Counted from the stretch's first letter, positions 16,851 to 26,296 are shown. The stretch is 64,000 nucleotides of DNA from an uncultured Tessaracoccus sp. (GCF_943914565.1 NZ_CALUCN010000009.1:41902-105901); one strand, 5' to 3'. The notes: a model not told the origin generated them from the letters alone. Translations and numbers: made by a program.

Positions 16851-18647
16851 CTCCGTCGCCTTGTCCTTGCCAGCCTTCGGCTCGGGCTTGGCGTCGACTC
16901 CGGTTTCCTTGCGCTGCGCGGCCGAGATCGGCGCGGGCGCGGCGGTCAACGGGTCGTATCCGCCGCCGGACTTCGGGAACGCGATGACGTCGCGGATCGA
17001 CTCGGAGCCGGCGAGCAGGGCCACGATCCGGTCCCACCCGAACGCGATGCCACCGTGCGGCGGGGCGCCGTACTGGAAGGCGTCGAGCAGGAAACCGAAC
17101 TTCTCCTGCGCGTCCTCGGGCGTGATGCCCATCACCTGGAAGACCCGCTCCTGCACGTCGCGACGGTGGATACGGATCGATCCGCCGCCGATCTCGTTGC
17201 CGTTGCAGACCATGTCGTAGGCGTACGCGAGCGCATGCTCGGGGTCGGTGTCGAAGCTGTCCAGGCACTCCGGCTTCGGCGAGGTGAACGCGTGGTGCAC
17301 GGCCGTCCAGGCGCCGGACCCGACGGCGACGTCCCCCTCGGCGCGCGCCTCGGCGACGGGCTTGAACAGCGGCGCGTCGACGACCCACACGAAGCTCCAC
17401 GAGCCCTCGGGGATGAGTTCGCAGCGTTCGGCGATCTCGTTGCGAGCGGCACCGAGCAGCGCCTGCGACTGGGCCCGGGCGCCGGCGGCGAAGAAGATGC
17501 AGTCGCCCGGCGTCGCGCCGGTCGCGGCGGCGAGCCCGTCGCGCTCGGCGTCCGAGAGGTTCTTCGCCACGGGGCCACCGAGCGCACCCTGGTCGTCGAG
17601 CGTGACGTAGGCGAGGCCCTTGGCCCCGCGCTGGCGCGCCCACTCCTGCCACGCGTCGAACGTGCGGCGCGGCTGCGAGCCGCCGCCGGGCATCACGATG
17701 GCGCCCACGTAGTCGTTCTGGAACACGCGGAAGTTCGTGTCGGCGAAGTACTCGGTGAGCTCGGTGATCTCGAGGTCGAAGCGCAGGTCCGGCTTGTCGG
17801 ATCCGTAGCGGTCCATCGCGTCGCGGTAGGTGATGCGGTCGAACGGCGTGTCCAGCTCGACGTCGATCAGCTGCCAGATCTCGCGCACGATCTGCTCGCC
17901 GAGGGCGATCACGTCCTCCTGGTCGACGAAGCTCATCTCGATGTCGAGCTGCGTGAACTCCGGCTGCCGGTCGGCGCGGAAGTCCTCGTCGCGGTAGCAG
18001 CGCGCGATCTGGTAGTAGCGCTCCATGCCGGCCACCATGAGCAGCTGCTTGAACAGCTGCGGCGACTGCGGCAGTGCGTACCACGAGCCCGGCGCAAGCC
18101 GAGCGGGCACGAGGAAGTCGCGAGCGCCCTCGGGCGTCGACCGGGTGAGGGTCGGCGTCTCGACCTCGACGAAGTCGTGCTCCTCGAGCACGCGACGCGC
18201 GGCCTGGTTCACCTTCGAACGCAGACGGATGTTCGCACCCGGCCCGGGGCGACGCAGGTCGAGGTAGCGGTGGCGCAGCCGCGCCTCCTCCCCGACGTTG
18301 ACCCGCTCGTCGATCTGGAACGGCAGCGGCGCCGACGGGTTGAGCACCTCGAGCTCCGCGATCGCGACCTCGATCTCACCGGTGGCGAGCTCCGGGTTCT
18401 CGTTGCCCTCCGGCCGCTCCTCGACGGTGCCACGGACCTTGATGCAGTACTCGTTGCGCAGGTCGTGCGCGCCGGTGGCCTCGAGCAGCTCGTCGCGGAT
18501 CACGACCTGGGCGCGCCCCGACGCGTCACGCAGGTCGATGAAGGCCACCCCTCCGTGATCCCGGCGCTTGGCCACCCAACCGGCGAGGACCACCTCCTGG
18601 CCGATGTGTTCCTTGCGCAACGTTCCGGCGTCGTGCGTGCGAATCAC
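16818..18647 (-). CDS. aspS: Aspartate-tRNA ligase
   Basis: A 609-residue bacterial-type class II AspRS with an N-terminal OB-fold anticodon domain (residues 1-110), core motif 2 around CYRDEDFRADRQPEFTQLD, the GAD insertion domain, and motif 3 in GGIAFGWDRIVALLAG. A charged tail of about 30 residues follows. The start is GTG 18647 with AGAAGGG upstream. The 3' end overlaps the convergent monooxygenase gene by 33 bp. Charging specificity (Asp only, or Asp and Asn) cannot be decided without the rest of the genome. Confidence 0.96.
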   Translation of the reverse strand: MIRTHDAGTLRKEHIGQEVVLAGWVAKRRDHGGVAFIDLRDASGRAQVVIRDELLEATGAHDLRNEYCIKVRGTVEERPEGNENPELATGEIEVAIAELEVLNPSAPLPFQIDERVNVGEEARLRHRYLDLRRPGPGANIRLRSKVNQAARRVLEEHDFVEVETPTLTRSTPEGARDFLVPARLAPGSWYALPQSPQLFKQLLMVAGMERYYQIARCYRDEDFRADRQPEFTQLDIEMSFVDQEDVIALGEQIVREIWQLIDVELDTPFDRITYRDAMDRYGSDKPDLRFDLEITELTEYFADTNFRVFQNDYVGAIVMPGGGSQPRRTFDAWQEWARQRGAKGLAYVTLDDQGALGGPVAKNLSDAERDGLAAATGATPGDCIFFAAGARAQSQALLGAARNEIAERCELIPEGSWSFVWVVDAPLFKPVAEARAEGDVAVGSGAWTAVHHAFTSPKPECLDSFDTDPEHALAYAYDMVCNGNEIGGGSIRIHRRDVQERVFQVMGITPEDAQEKFGFLLDAFQYGAPPHGGIAFGWDRIVALLAGSESIRDVIAFPKSGGGYDPLTAAPAPISAAQRKETGVDAKPEPKAGKDKATESAEQRIGDEA

Positions 18648-18699
18648 GGTATTCCCTTCTGGTCGTCGACTGCATGGACGGTGCAGCTTCCGAACGTGC

Positions 18700-18705
18700 A
18701 TCCTA
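18700..18705 (-). promoter_or_regulatory. Putative aspS -10 box (TAGGAT)
   Basis: TAGGAT on the minus strand, predicted start near 18693, leader about 46 nt including AGAAGGG. It lies in the 104-bp gap after the sugar permease operon, which supports a separate aspS transcript. Confidence 0.45.
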
Positions 18706-18751
18706 TCCTGCGCTCCCCCGTGCGTCATCCGGCGTGGGCGGCGAGGGGTCG

Positions 18752-19609
18752 TCAGCCCTTCACCGCACCGGTGGAGGTGTTCATGATGCGACGCTGGAAG
18801 ACGAAGAACACGATCGCGACGGGGATCGTCATCACCGCGGCGGCACCGAGCTTCAGCGGGTACTGGGTCCCCTGCGACAGCTGCCCGGACGCGAGTTGCG
18901 CCACGCCGCGGGTGAGGGTCGTGAGCTCCGGCGACTGGGTCGAGATGATGAAGTGCGTCAGCTCGTTCCACGAGCCCTGGAAGCTCAGGATCACGATGGT
19001 CATGAGTGCGGGCCGAGCCATCGGCAGCACGACCGACCAGAACGTCCGGAACGTCCCCGCGCCGTCGATCCGGGCGGCCTCCTCGACCGCGACCGGGATT
19101 GACTCGAAGAAGTTCTTCATGATGAACACTCCCGCTGCGTCCACGAGCAGCGGCAAGATCATGCCGGCGTAGGAGTCGTAGATGCTGAGCTGATTGATGA
19201 TGAGGAACTTCGGGATCAGCAACACCACCGCTGGCACCGACATGACCGCGATCAGCGTCGCGAAGATCACGCGCCGCCCTGGGAACGTGAGGCGAGCGAG
19301 CGCGTAGCCCGCGAGCGAGTTGAAGAAGACCCGCCCCGCAGTGACCGCGACGGTGACCACGAAGGAGTTCATCATCCAGACGGGGTAGTTCGAGTGCTGG
19401 AACAGCCGGGTGTAGGCGGCGGTGGTGAACGGGTTGGCCGCCAGCGACATGGGGTTCGCAGCCGCGTCCGGATCGGTCTTGAACGACGTGGCCACCTGCA
19501 ACACGAAGGGGAACACGTATCCCAGCGCCATCCCGATCAGGATGGCGTATCCAAGTACGACTGCGACGCGTCGGATTCCGCTCGGCCGGGCTCGACGTCT
19601 GGTGCTCAT
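18752..19609 (-). CDS. Carbohydrate ABC transporter permease (MalG-like)
   Basis: A 285-residue inner-membrane permease with six predicted helices, CUT1 type. The EAA loop that docks the ATPase is VEEAARIDGAGTFRTFWSVVLPMARPA (about residues 185-210; Glu-Ala-Ala...Gly spacing conserved). ATG 19609 overlaps the stop of the partner permease gene (ATGA). It is the last gene of the lacI-SBP-permease-permease set. No ATPase gene accompanies it, so a shared MsiK-type ATPase elsewhere is expected. Confidence 0.92.
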   Translation of the reverse strand: MSTRRRARPSGIRRVAVVLGYAILIGMALGYVFPFVLQVATSFKTDPDAAANPMSLAANPFTTAAYTRLFQHSNYPVWMMNSFVVTVAVTAGRVFFNSLAGYALARLTFPGRRVIFATLIAVMSVPAVVLLIPKFLIINQLSIYDSYAGMILPLLVDAAGVFIMKNFFESIPVAVEEAARIDGAGTFRTFWSVVLPMARPALMTIVILSFQGSWNELTHFIISTQSPELTTLTRGVAQLASGQLSQGTQYPLKLGAAAVMTIPVAIVFFVFQRRIMNTSTGAVKG

Positions 19610-20700
19610 CGTGCTGCCTTCCTGCGTGCCCGACGCTCCCGTCGGCGCTCGCGTCTGGACGGTTTCGTGTAGTCGGCGTCACCCAGTACCCAGCGCTGCA
19701 GCAGGGTCATCAGGATGATGATGGCGAACAGGACGAACGCGATCGCCGCGCCGCGGCCCCACGACTGGTTGAGGAACGCTGACTCGTAGGAGAGGTAGGC
19801 CGGGGTCATCGTGGTCTTGGCCGGCCCGCCCTGTGTGCCGGTGTAGATCTGGTCGAAGACCTGCCAGGTGCCGATGAGCCCCAACGTGATCACGGTGAAC
19901 AGGGTCGGCTTCAGCATCGGCAACGTGATGTGCCAGAACCGCTGCCAGGCCCCGGCACCGTCGACCATCGCGGCCTCGGTTGTCTCCTCGCCGATGTTCT
20001 GCAACGCGGCGATGAACAGCAGCATGAACGTGCCGGAGGTGGTGAACACGGCCATGCAGATGAACGCCGTCATCGCGACGGAGGGACCGGCGATCCAGTC
20101 CCACGTCGACACCCCGAACAGCGTGGGCGCCTGCATCGACGCGCTGGGCTCGACGCCCAAGGCGCCGAGCGCGATGTGGATGATGCCGCGCGGGTCTTGG
20201 AACCAGTTGGGACCGTGCAGGCCCAGCCATGCGAGCACCTTGTTGATGGCGCCGGACTGGCTGAACAGGAAGAGCCAGAGCACTGTGATCGCGACGGAGC
20301 TCGTCACGCTCGGGAAGTAGAACGCGGTGCGGAAGATGCCCTTGCCGCGCAGCCATTTCCTCGTGACCATCACGGCGAGGAACAGCGAGAGCACGGTTTG
20401 CAACGGGACCACGAGCAGCACGTAGAAGATGTTGTTGCGTACCGCGATCCCGAAGTCTCGTGCGGCCAGCCCTTGGCCGCCCAGGAGCTCCTGGTAGTGC
20501 TGCAGCCCCACGAACCCGACGCCGTCTCCGAACGGCGATCCCCTGCCGGTCCAGTCGGACACACTCACCCACAGCGCCATGAGCACGGGGATGAACAGGA
20601 AGACGCCGAGGATCAGCACGACCGGCGCGACGAAGGTCCACCCCGCCAGCCGTTGGTCGTTGATGCGGGACCCGGGACGTCGTCGGGAACGTGGGCACAT
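19606..20700 (-). CDS. Carbohydrate ABC transporter permease (MalF-like)
   Basis: A 364-residue permease with about seven membrane helices (first at residues about 20-42) and an EAA loop (about residues 255-285) with the usual A-x-x-D-G-A-G spacing. The C-terminus is a very basic cytoplasmic tail of about 20 residues. ATG 20700 lies 4 bp after the binding-protein gene, with GGAGGG 8 nt upstream. It forms a heterodimer with the downstream permease. The size slightly exceeds the usual 290-320 because of an extended periplasmic loop around residues 170-215. Confidence 0.92.
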   Translation of the reverse strand: MCPRSRRRPGSRINDQRLAGWTFVAPVVLILGVFLFIPVLMALWVSVSDWTGRGSPFGDGVGFVGLQHYQELLGGQGLAARDFGIAVRNNIFYVLLVVPLQTVLSLFLAVMVTRKWLRGKGIFRTAFYFPSVTSSVAITVLWLFLFSQSGAINKVLAWLGLHGPNWFQDPRGIIHIALGALGVEPSASMQAPTLFGVSTWDWIAGPSVAMTAFICMAVFTTSGTFMLLFIAALQNIGEETTEAAMVDGAGAWQRFWHITLPMLKPTLFTVITLGLIGTWQVFDQIYTGTQGGPAKTTMTPAYLSYESAFLNQSWGRGAAIAFVLFAIIILMTLLQRWVLGDADYTKPSRRERRRERRARRKAAR

Positions 20701-20704
20701 GGGG

Positions 20705-21964
20705 TCAGCCCTCCACCACGGGCTCGAGCAGCGGCTGGATGCTGTCGAGCATCGCCTTCGGGTCACCGGTCTTCAGCGAGGCCAGCTGCGAGTTGACTTC
20801 CTTGATCACGTCGCTCGCTCCGGCCTGCGCCGGGAGGTTCTGCGCGTAGTCAGCACCCAGCACGAAAGCCTCCAGATCCGGGTTGGCCTTGATCCAGTCC
20901 TCCTTTGCTGACTCGATCGACGGCATGGGGCCGAACTGCTCGGAGAACGTGAGCTGCTGCTCCTTGCTCGTCAGGAACTCGACGAGGGACTGGGCTGCTG
21001 CGGTGTTGTCGCCATCCGCCGCGATGCCCCAGCAGGTGCTGTACTGCAGCGTCCCCTTGGTCTTGCCGGCCGGGAGCTCTGCCACACGCACCTTCATGTC
21101 CGGGGCGTCGGCGCTCAGTGCGCCGGTCATCCAGTTGCCCTCGATCACCATGGCTGCCTTGCCGGTGATGAGCGCCTCGCCGCCCCAGCCGGTGCCGACG
21201 TCACTCGAGTAGGCGGCCACGCCGTCGGTCATGAGTTGCTTGAGGTACTCCAGCGCCTCGACGTTCTCCGTGGAGTTCGCCGTGGCCTTGCCGTCAGTGA
21301 CGAGTCCGCCGCCGTTCTGCGCCAGGAAGACGCCGGCGCGCTGGATCTCGGGGCCGAGCACGAGCCCGGTCACGCCGTCGGCGGTGAGCTTCTTCGACAC
21401 CGTGCGCAGTTCGTCCCACGTCGTCGGCACATCGGCGTCGGTCAGCCCTGCCTTGGTCCAGAGGTCGTCGTTGATGACGAGCGCGAGCGTCGAGAAGTCC
21501 TTCGGCGCGCAGAAGAACTGGTCGTCGTGGGTGAACGCCTCGCGCAGCGCCGGGTAGAAGTCATCCTTGTCGGGCAGGTCGTCGCCGTAGGCGAGCAGCG
21601 ACCCGTTTTCGGCCCAGCCAGTGAAGGAGTCCGTGGTGACGTAGAGGACGTCGGCCGGGCTGCCGGAGGCGAACCCCTGGGATGCCTGCTGGACGAGGTC
21701 CGAGGCCACGACGACGTCGGCCTTGACACCTTCCTTCTTGGACCACGCCGCGACTGCGTCCTTGACCGCCTTGGTCTCCGCGTCACCCGAGCTGCCGATC
21801 AGCACCTCGACCGGGTTGTCGTTCATCTCCTTCGCAGCGGCAGAGTCTTCCCCTGATGCCGACGGGTCCTCGCCGCCGGCGTCGAACCCTGATCCTCCGC
21901 ACGCGCTCAGCCCGAGGGCGAGTACGGCGAGGGCCGCTGGAAGAGCGAGGGAGCGGTTGTGCAT
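20705..21964 (-). CDS. Sugar ABC transporter substrate-binding lipoprotein
   Basis: A 419-residue extracytoplasmic solute-binding protein (family 1). The signal peptide ends in the lipobox LSAC with lipidated Cys22, followed by an acidic Ser/Asp-rich linker (residues 25-50). Residues 53-415 show the two-lobed fold, e.g. SPADVLYVTTDSFTGWAENG and TGKAAMVIEGNWM. ATG 21964 is preceded by GGAAAGGA. The ligand is not evident from sequence; the adjoining alpha-1,6-glucosidase-type gene points to an alpha-glucoside or oligosaccharide. It is 26 bp downstream of the LacI gene. Confidence 0.93.
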   Translation of the reverse strand: MHNRSLALPAALAVLALGLSACGGSGFDAGGEDPSASGEDSAAAKEMNDNPVEVLIGSSGDAETKAVKDAVAAWSKKEGVKADVVVASDLVQQASQGFASGSPADVLYVTTDSFTGWAENGSLLAYGDDLPDKDDFYPALREAFTHDDQFFCAPKDFSTLALVINDDLWTKAGLTDADVPTTWDELRTVSKKLTADGVTGLVLGPEIQRAGVFLAQNGGGLVTDGKATANSTENVEALEYLKQLMTDGVAAYSSDVGTGWGGEALITGKAAMVIEGNWMTGALSADAPDMKVRVAELPAGKTKGTLQYSTCWGIAADGDNTAAAQSLVEFLTSKEQQLTFSEQFGPMPSIESAKEDWIKANPDLEAFVLGADYAQNLPAQAGASDVIKEVNSQLASLKTGDPKAMLDSIQPLLEPVVEG

Positions 21965-21990
21965 GTTGGTGTCCTTTCCTTGGATCCGGG

Positions 21991-22983
21991 TCAGAGGAAC
22001 TCCGCCACGGTGCGGGGCTGGAGTGTTGGTTCGAGGAGCACGTGCCGGGGCTGCGAGGCTTCGCCGGCCATGACGTCGAGCAGGATTCCCAGCACTTGGT
22101 GCGCGGCCTCGGCCATGGGCTGGCGCAGGCTGGTGAGACCCAGGGCCCGCGCCACGGGGGTGTCGTCGAAGCCCACGACGTCGATGTCGCCGTGGCGCCG
22201 CGTCTCGCTCAGGGCGCCGATGGCGAGCGAGTCCGAGGCGCACACGATGCCGTCGACACCGGCGGCGACCAGTGTGGTCGCGGCCGAAGCTCCGAGGGCC
22301 ACCTCGTCGGTGCAGACCACTTCGAGCGGGCTCGTCCTGTCCGGGTCCGCGCCCGTGGCGTCCGCCCACCCGAGGCGTCGCTCGACGCCGATGCCCGCCT
22401 CGTCGGGCCAACCGATGTAGCCGATGCGCGTCCGGCCCCGGCGACGAAGGAACGCCACCGCGGCACGAGTGCCTGCGCGACCGTCGACGTCGCACCAGTG
22501 ATGCCGGGCGTTCAACTCGCCCCACGGCCGCCCGAACGCGACGAAGGGCACGGCGAGATCGGTGAGCGCCTGCGGCCTCGAATCTCCTGCGCAGGTGTCC
22601 GTGAGCACACATCCGTCGATGGCTCCGGTCTCGAAGAGCTGACGAAGGACGCTCACCTCGTGATCCCGGTCCCGCGCGGTGAACAGGCTCACGCCGTAGC
22701 CGCGTTGGGCGGCATGACCGACGAGCGCGTGCAGGAATCCGTCCATCACCGTGCCGTTGATCCCGTCGCCCGCTTCGCGGAGTCTGAGGCCGAGCTGCAT
22801 GGAGCGCTGTCGACGGAGCGCCCGGGCGGCTGCCGACGGACGGTAGCCGGTGCGGTCGATGGCTGCGCGGACGCGCTCCAGCGTCGTCGGGTGGACCTTG
22901 TCTGGAGCATTGAGCGCGTTGGAGACCGTCTGGCGTGAGACGCCGAGCTCCTCGGCCAGGGTCTGGAGCGTCACCTTCGTCAC
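21991..22983 (-). CDS. LacI family transcriptional regulator
   Basis: A 330-residue regulator: LacI helix-turn-helix at residues about 4-25 (TLQTLAEELGVSRQTVSNAL), hinge near 45-60, then a periplasmic-binding-like sugar domain. The start is taken as GTG 22983 because GAAGGAG lies 6 nt upstream; two GTGs further out (23001, 23013) lack such a site. It is first in the operon with the ABC importer and divergent from the debranching-type enzyme, with one TTTGA-N4-TCAAA operator between, so it probably represses both directions until its sugar ligand is present. Confidence 0.92.
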   Translation of the reverse strand: MTKVTLQTLAEELGVSRQTVSNALNAPDKVHPTTLERVRAAIDRTGYRPSAAARALRRQRSMQLGLRLREAGDGINGTVMDGFLHALVGHAAQRGYGVSLFTARDRDHEVSVLRQLFETGAIDGCVLTDTCAGDSRPQALTDLAVPFVAFGRPWGELNARHHWCDVDGRAGTRAAVAFLRRRGRTRIGYIGWPDEAGIGVERRLGWADATGADPDRTSPLEVVCTDEVALGASAATTLVAAGVDGIVCASDSLAIGALSETRRHGDIDVVGFDDTPVARALGLTSLRQPMAEAAHQVLGILLDVMAGEASQPRHVLLEPTLQPRTVAEFL

Positions 22984-23026
22984 CAGCGTCTCCTTCGTCA
23001 CGGTGTCGAGCACGTCCTCGTGCGCG

Positions 23027-23040
23027 TTTGATCGTTCAAA
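23027..23040. promoter_or_regulatory. LacI-type operator TTTGATCGTTCAAA
   Basis: A 14-bp palindrome (TTTGA-N4-TCAAA), AT-rich in a GC-rich setting, in the divergent gap between the LacI gene and the glucosidase gene. It covers the probable -35 (TTGATC, 23028-23033) of the plus-strand promoter. Position and symmetry fit repression by the adjacent LacI protein. Confidence 0.65.
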
Positions 23041-23057
23041 TCATCTGGTGTTATCCT
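23028..23057 (+). promoter_or_regulatory. Putative promoter of the debranching-type gene
   Basis: TTGATC (23028-23033), 18-bp spacer, TATCCT (23052-23057). The predicted start of transcription is near 23064, about 50 nt before the GTG with its AGGAGG site. The -35 is inside the LacI-type operator. Confidence 0.5.
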
Positions 23058-23115
23058 CCATCCAACCGATAGCGATGTCAAGTGGCGTCGCACACGACGG
23101 ATCCAGGAGGCCCCC

Positions 23116-24990
23116 GTGCAGCCCTACGTCCACCACCTCGTCCCCGTGCTCGGTGCGCCGATCCAGGCCTGGTCCCTCCCGGACGGTCAGGCCCCCGTCG
23201 GGGGTGTCGTCGGCGTGTACTGCGGCGACGACCTCGCCGTCGCGGGATTCACGCTCGAGGTGCCGAGCCACGACGTGGACCCGGTGGCGCACGAGTCCGC
23301 CGGTGGGCGCGCCGTGTTCCGGTGGCTGCTCCGGACCCCCGAGGAGGGAATCGACCCCGTCGTCTCGCTCACGAGTGAGCGCACGGTCGTCGACGGGGCA
23401 CTGAAGGAGCGACTCGTGCTCGAGTCCGCCGCCGCCCACCCGGTGCGCGTCCGCATGCGACTGTGTCTCGACCTCTCGACCGCGGGGTTGCACGACGTCA
23501 AGGGCGGCCAGGCGCTCCGCTCCCCCGCCGAGCGCCCCGCCGCAGAGAGCCCGAGCTGGCACTGGCGCGACGCGGACACGGTGGCCTGCCTCAGCGCCGA
23601 CGGTGCGCTGCGCGACGCGCCGTTCGGCGTCGAGTGGGACGTCGAGGTTGCGCCCGAGGAACGCGTCGAGCGCGGCTGGCGTCTCGAGCTCCGCGACGAT
23701 GCGTTCCCGTTCACGGCGCCTGCAGCCCGTCGGACACCGGCGCTGGACAGCGCCGCACTCCCCCGCCGGTGCCGCCGGCTCCTCGACGTGTGCGGTGCTG
23801 ACCTCGCCGCGCTGCAGCTCGTCGAGCGCGAACATCCCGAGCGGCAGTTCTGCGCCGCCGGCGCGCCGTGGTTCTTCACGCTCTTCGGCCGCGACTCCGT
23901 GATCACCGCGCTCTTCCTGGCCCGGGCCTGTCCCGAACTGGGATGGAGCACCCTGCGAACGCTCGCCGCCCGGCAGGGCACGCGAACCGACCTCACCACC
24001 GCCGAGGAACCGGGCAAGATCCTCCACGAGGTGCGCCGCGCGGACAACGACCTCCACGACGGGTCGACGGTGCTGCCCAGCGTCTACTTCGGCACCGTCG
24101 ACGCGACGCTGCTGTGGATCATGCTCCTCGACGAACTGGCCGGGCTCACGCCCGAACCGGCGGCACCCGTCGCGGCGCTCCTGGACCCGCTGCTCGGCGC
24201 CGTGACCTGGCTGCTGGACCACTCGGACGCCGACGGAGACGGGCTCATCGAGTACCTCGACCGCTCGGGCAGCGGCCTCGCCAATCAGGGTTGGAAGGAC
24301 TCCGGCGACTCGATCCGCTTCGCCGACGGCGCGATTGCGGAGGGCCCGATCCGGCTCGTCGAGGTGCAGGGCTACGCCTTCGCCGCTGCGCGCGCCGCGG
24401 CACGTCTGCTCCGCACGCACGGCCGCACCGACGACGAACGCGCGCTCGCAGCGAGGCTGGACGCCCGTGCCGACGACGTGTCCCGGCGTGTGCGGGAGCG
24501 CTACTGGCTGGAGGACGCCAAGGGCCCATACCTCGCCCTCGCGCTCGACGGCGAGCACCGGCCCGTGAGCGGCGTCGCCTCCAACATGGGGCACCTGCTC
24601 GGCACCGGCATCCTCACCGACGAGGAGGAACGGCTCGTCGTGGACCGGCTCATGGACCCGACGATGTGGACCGGCTTCGGGATCCGCACCATGTCGAGCG
24701 ACAACGGGGCGTACTGGCCGCTGCGGTACCACGTCGGGTCGGTGTGGACCCACGACACCGCTTGGATCATCGCGGGACTCCGCCGCGCCGGCTTCGACGA
24801 GGAGGCGGCCCGGGTGGCCGCAGGCCTGTTGGACGCGGCCGAGACCATGGGGTTCCGTCCGCCCGAGCTGTTCGGCGGCGCGCCCTCGGACGAGGTGGAC
24901 CCGCCGATGCCCTACCCGGCGAGCTGCCGGCCGCAGGCCTGGGCCGCGGCCAGCGCGTTCGTGATCGCCGAGGCGCTCAGCCCTCGCTGA
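23116..24990 (+). CDS. Amylo-alpha-1,6-glucosidase / glycogen debranching-type enzyme
   Basis: A 624-residue protein with an N-terminal beta-rich glycogen-debranching domain (residues about 10-210) and a C-terminal (alpha/alpha)6 barrel of the amylo-alpha-1,6-glucosidase family. Marks are APWFFTLFGRDSVITALFLA (about 252-271), NQGWKDSGDSIRFADG and GVASNMGHLLGTG. It has no signal peptide, so acts in the cytoplasm, probably on oligosaccharides brought in by the divergent ABC importer. GTG 23116 has AGGAGG 5 nt upstream. Its last 14 bp overlap the end of hisS. Exact bond specificity is not deducible. Confidence 0.87.
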   Translation: MQPYVHHLVPVLGAPIQAWSLPDGQAPVGGVVGVYCGDDLAVAGFTLEVPSHDVDPVAHESAGGRAVFRWLLRTPEEGIDPVVSLTSERTVVDGALKERLVLESAAAHPVRVRMRLCLDLSTAGLHDVKGGQALRSPAERPAAESPSWHWRDADTVACLSADGALRDAPFGVEWDVEVAPEERVERGWRLELRDDAFPFTAPAARRTPALDSAALPRRCRRLLDVCGADLAALQLVEREHPERQFCAAGAPWFFTLFGRDSVITALFLARACPELGWSTLRTLAARQGTRTDLTTAEEPGKILHEVRRADNDLHDGSTVLPSVYFGTVDATLLWIMLLDELAGLTPEPAAPVAALLDPLLGAVTWLLDHSDADGDGLIEYLDRSGSGLANQGWKDSGDSIRFADGAIAEGPIRLVEVQGYAFAAARAAARLLRTHGRTDDERALAARLDARADDVSRRVRERYWLEDAKGPYLALALDGEHRPVSGVASNMGHLLGTGILTDEEERLVVDRLMDPTMWTGFGIRTMSSDNGAYWPLRYHVGSVWTHDTAWIIAGLRRAGFDEEAARVAAGLLDAAETMGFRPPELFGGAPSDEVDPPMPYPASCRPQAWAAASAFVIAEALSPR

Positions 24991-26296
24991 CGACGATCCC
25001 CGGCCGGAGGTCCTCCTCCGGCGGGGTCCACGTCGCAGGGTCCGCGTCCACCTGTTCGCCGGAGCGGATGTCCTTCACCGAATCGGCGCCGAACCAGACG
25101 TAGGGGATGCCACGTCGCTCGGCGTGCCGGATCTGCTTGCCGAACTTGTCGGCCCGGGGCGCCACCTCGCAGGCGATGCCGCGGGCGCGCAGGGCGTTGG
25201 CGACGCGGATCGAGTCCTCGCGCGTGTCCTCGTGGTCGACCGCGACGAGCACCACCGACGGCACGCTGCGGTCGGCGGTGAGCCGGCCCTTCGCGATGAG
25301 CGGCGCCAGGATGCGGGTGATGCCGAAGCTGTAGCCGACGCCGGGGAAGGTGCGCTTGCCGTCGGAGGCGAGCGCGTCGTAGCGTCCGCCCGAGGCGACC
25401 GAGCCGAGGTGCTCGGAACCGTCGAGGAACGTCTCGTAGACCGTGCCGGTGTAGTAGTCGAGCCCACGGGCGATGCGCAGGTCCGCCACGAGCTGCGAAG
25501 AGTCGGCGACGCGGACGAGCTGCGCGAGTTCGGCCAGGCCCTCGTCGAGCAGTTCGTCCTCGACGCCGAGGGTGCGCACCGCGTCGACGAACGACTCGTC
25601 GCTCGCGCGGATCCCCGCGAGCGCGACGCAGGCGCGGGCCTGCTCGGCGCCGAGGCCGAGCTCCCCCTCGAGCAGCTCACAGACGGCGTCGGGCCCGATC
25701 TTGTCGTACTTGTCGACCCGCTGCAGCACCGCCGCCGGGTCCTCGATGCCGAGGCCGCGGTAGAAGCCCTCGGAGAGCTTGCGGTTGTTCACGTGGATGG
25801 TCGCCGTGGGCAGGCCGAGCTCGGCGTGGAGCCGGCGGAACACGTCGAGCGCGACGAGGGGGATCTCGACGTCGTGGTGGGCCGCGAGCGCGTCCTGGCC
25901 GACGATGTCGATGTCGGCCTGCAGGAACTCGCGGTAGCGCCCCTCCTGCGGACGTTCGCCGCGCCAGACCTTCTGGACCTGGTAGCGGCGGAACGGGAAG
26001 TGCAGGTGTCCGGCGTGCTCGAGCACGTAGCGCGCGAACGGCACGGTGAGGTCGAAGTGCAGACCGAGCTCCGCGACGTCGTCGTCGGCGGCGTGGAGCC
26101 GCTGCACGACGTAGATCTCCTTGTCGATCTCGCCCTTGCGCGCCAGCTGGTCGAGCGGTTCGACCGCCCTGGTCTCGACCGGTGCGAACCCGTGGAGCTC
26201 GAACGTGGCGCGCACGACGTCGAGCACGCGCTGCTCAACGAGGCGCCCCGCGGGCAGGAACTCGGGGAAACCGGACAGGGGTTTGGGACGGACCAT
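24977..26296 (-). CDS. hisS: Histidine-tRNA ligase
   Basis: A 439-residue class II synthetase. Motif 2 is FRRYQVQKVWRGERPQEGRYREF (near residues 105-127), the histidine-binding ARGLDYYTGTVYE lies near residues 280-292, and motif 3 is FPGVGYSFGITRIL. A C-terminal anticodon-binding domain follows. The ATG at 26296 shares one base with the upstream stop (TGATG), with AAGG 7 nt before it; a GTG 3 bp earlier is possible. It is transcribed with the metallo-hydrolase gene from a leaderless promoter, and its 3' end overlaps the convergent glucosidase gene. Confidence 0.95.
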   Translation of the reverse strand: MVRPKPLSGFPEFLPAGRLVEQRVLDVVRATFELHGFAPVETRAVEPLDQLARKGEIDKEIYVVQRLHAADDDVAELGLHFDLTVPFARYVLEHAGHLHFPFRRYQVQKVWRGERPQEGRYREFLQADIDIVGQDALAAHHDVEIPLVALDVFRRLHAELGLPTATIHVNNRKLSEGFYRGLGIEDPAAVLQRVDKYDKIGPDAVCELLEGELGLGAEQARACVALAGIRASDESFVDAVRTLGVEDELLDEGLAELAQLVRVADSSQLVADLRIARGLDYYTGTVYETFLDGSEHLGSVASGGRYDALASDGKRTFPGVGYSFGITRILAPLIAKGRLTADRSVPSVVLVAVDHEDTREDSIRVANALRARGIACEVAPRADKFGKQIRHAERRGIPYVWFGADSVKDIRSGEQVDADPATWTPPEEDLRPGIVVSEG

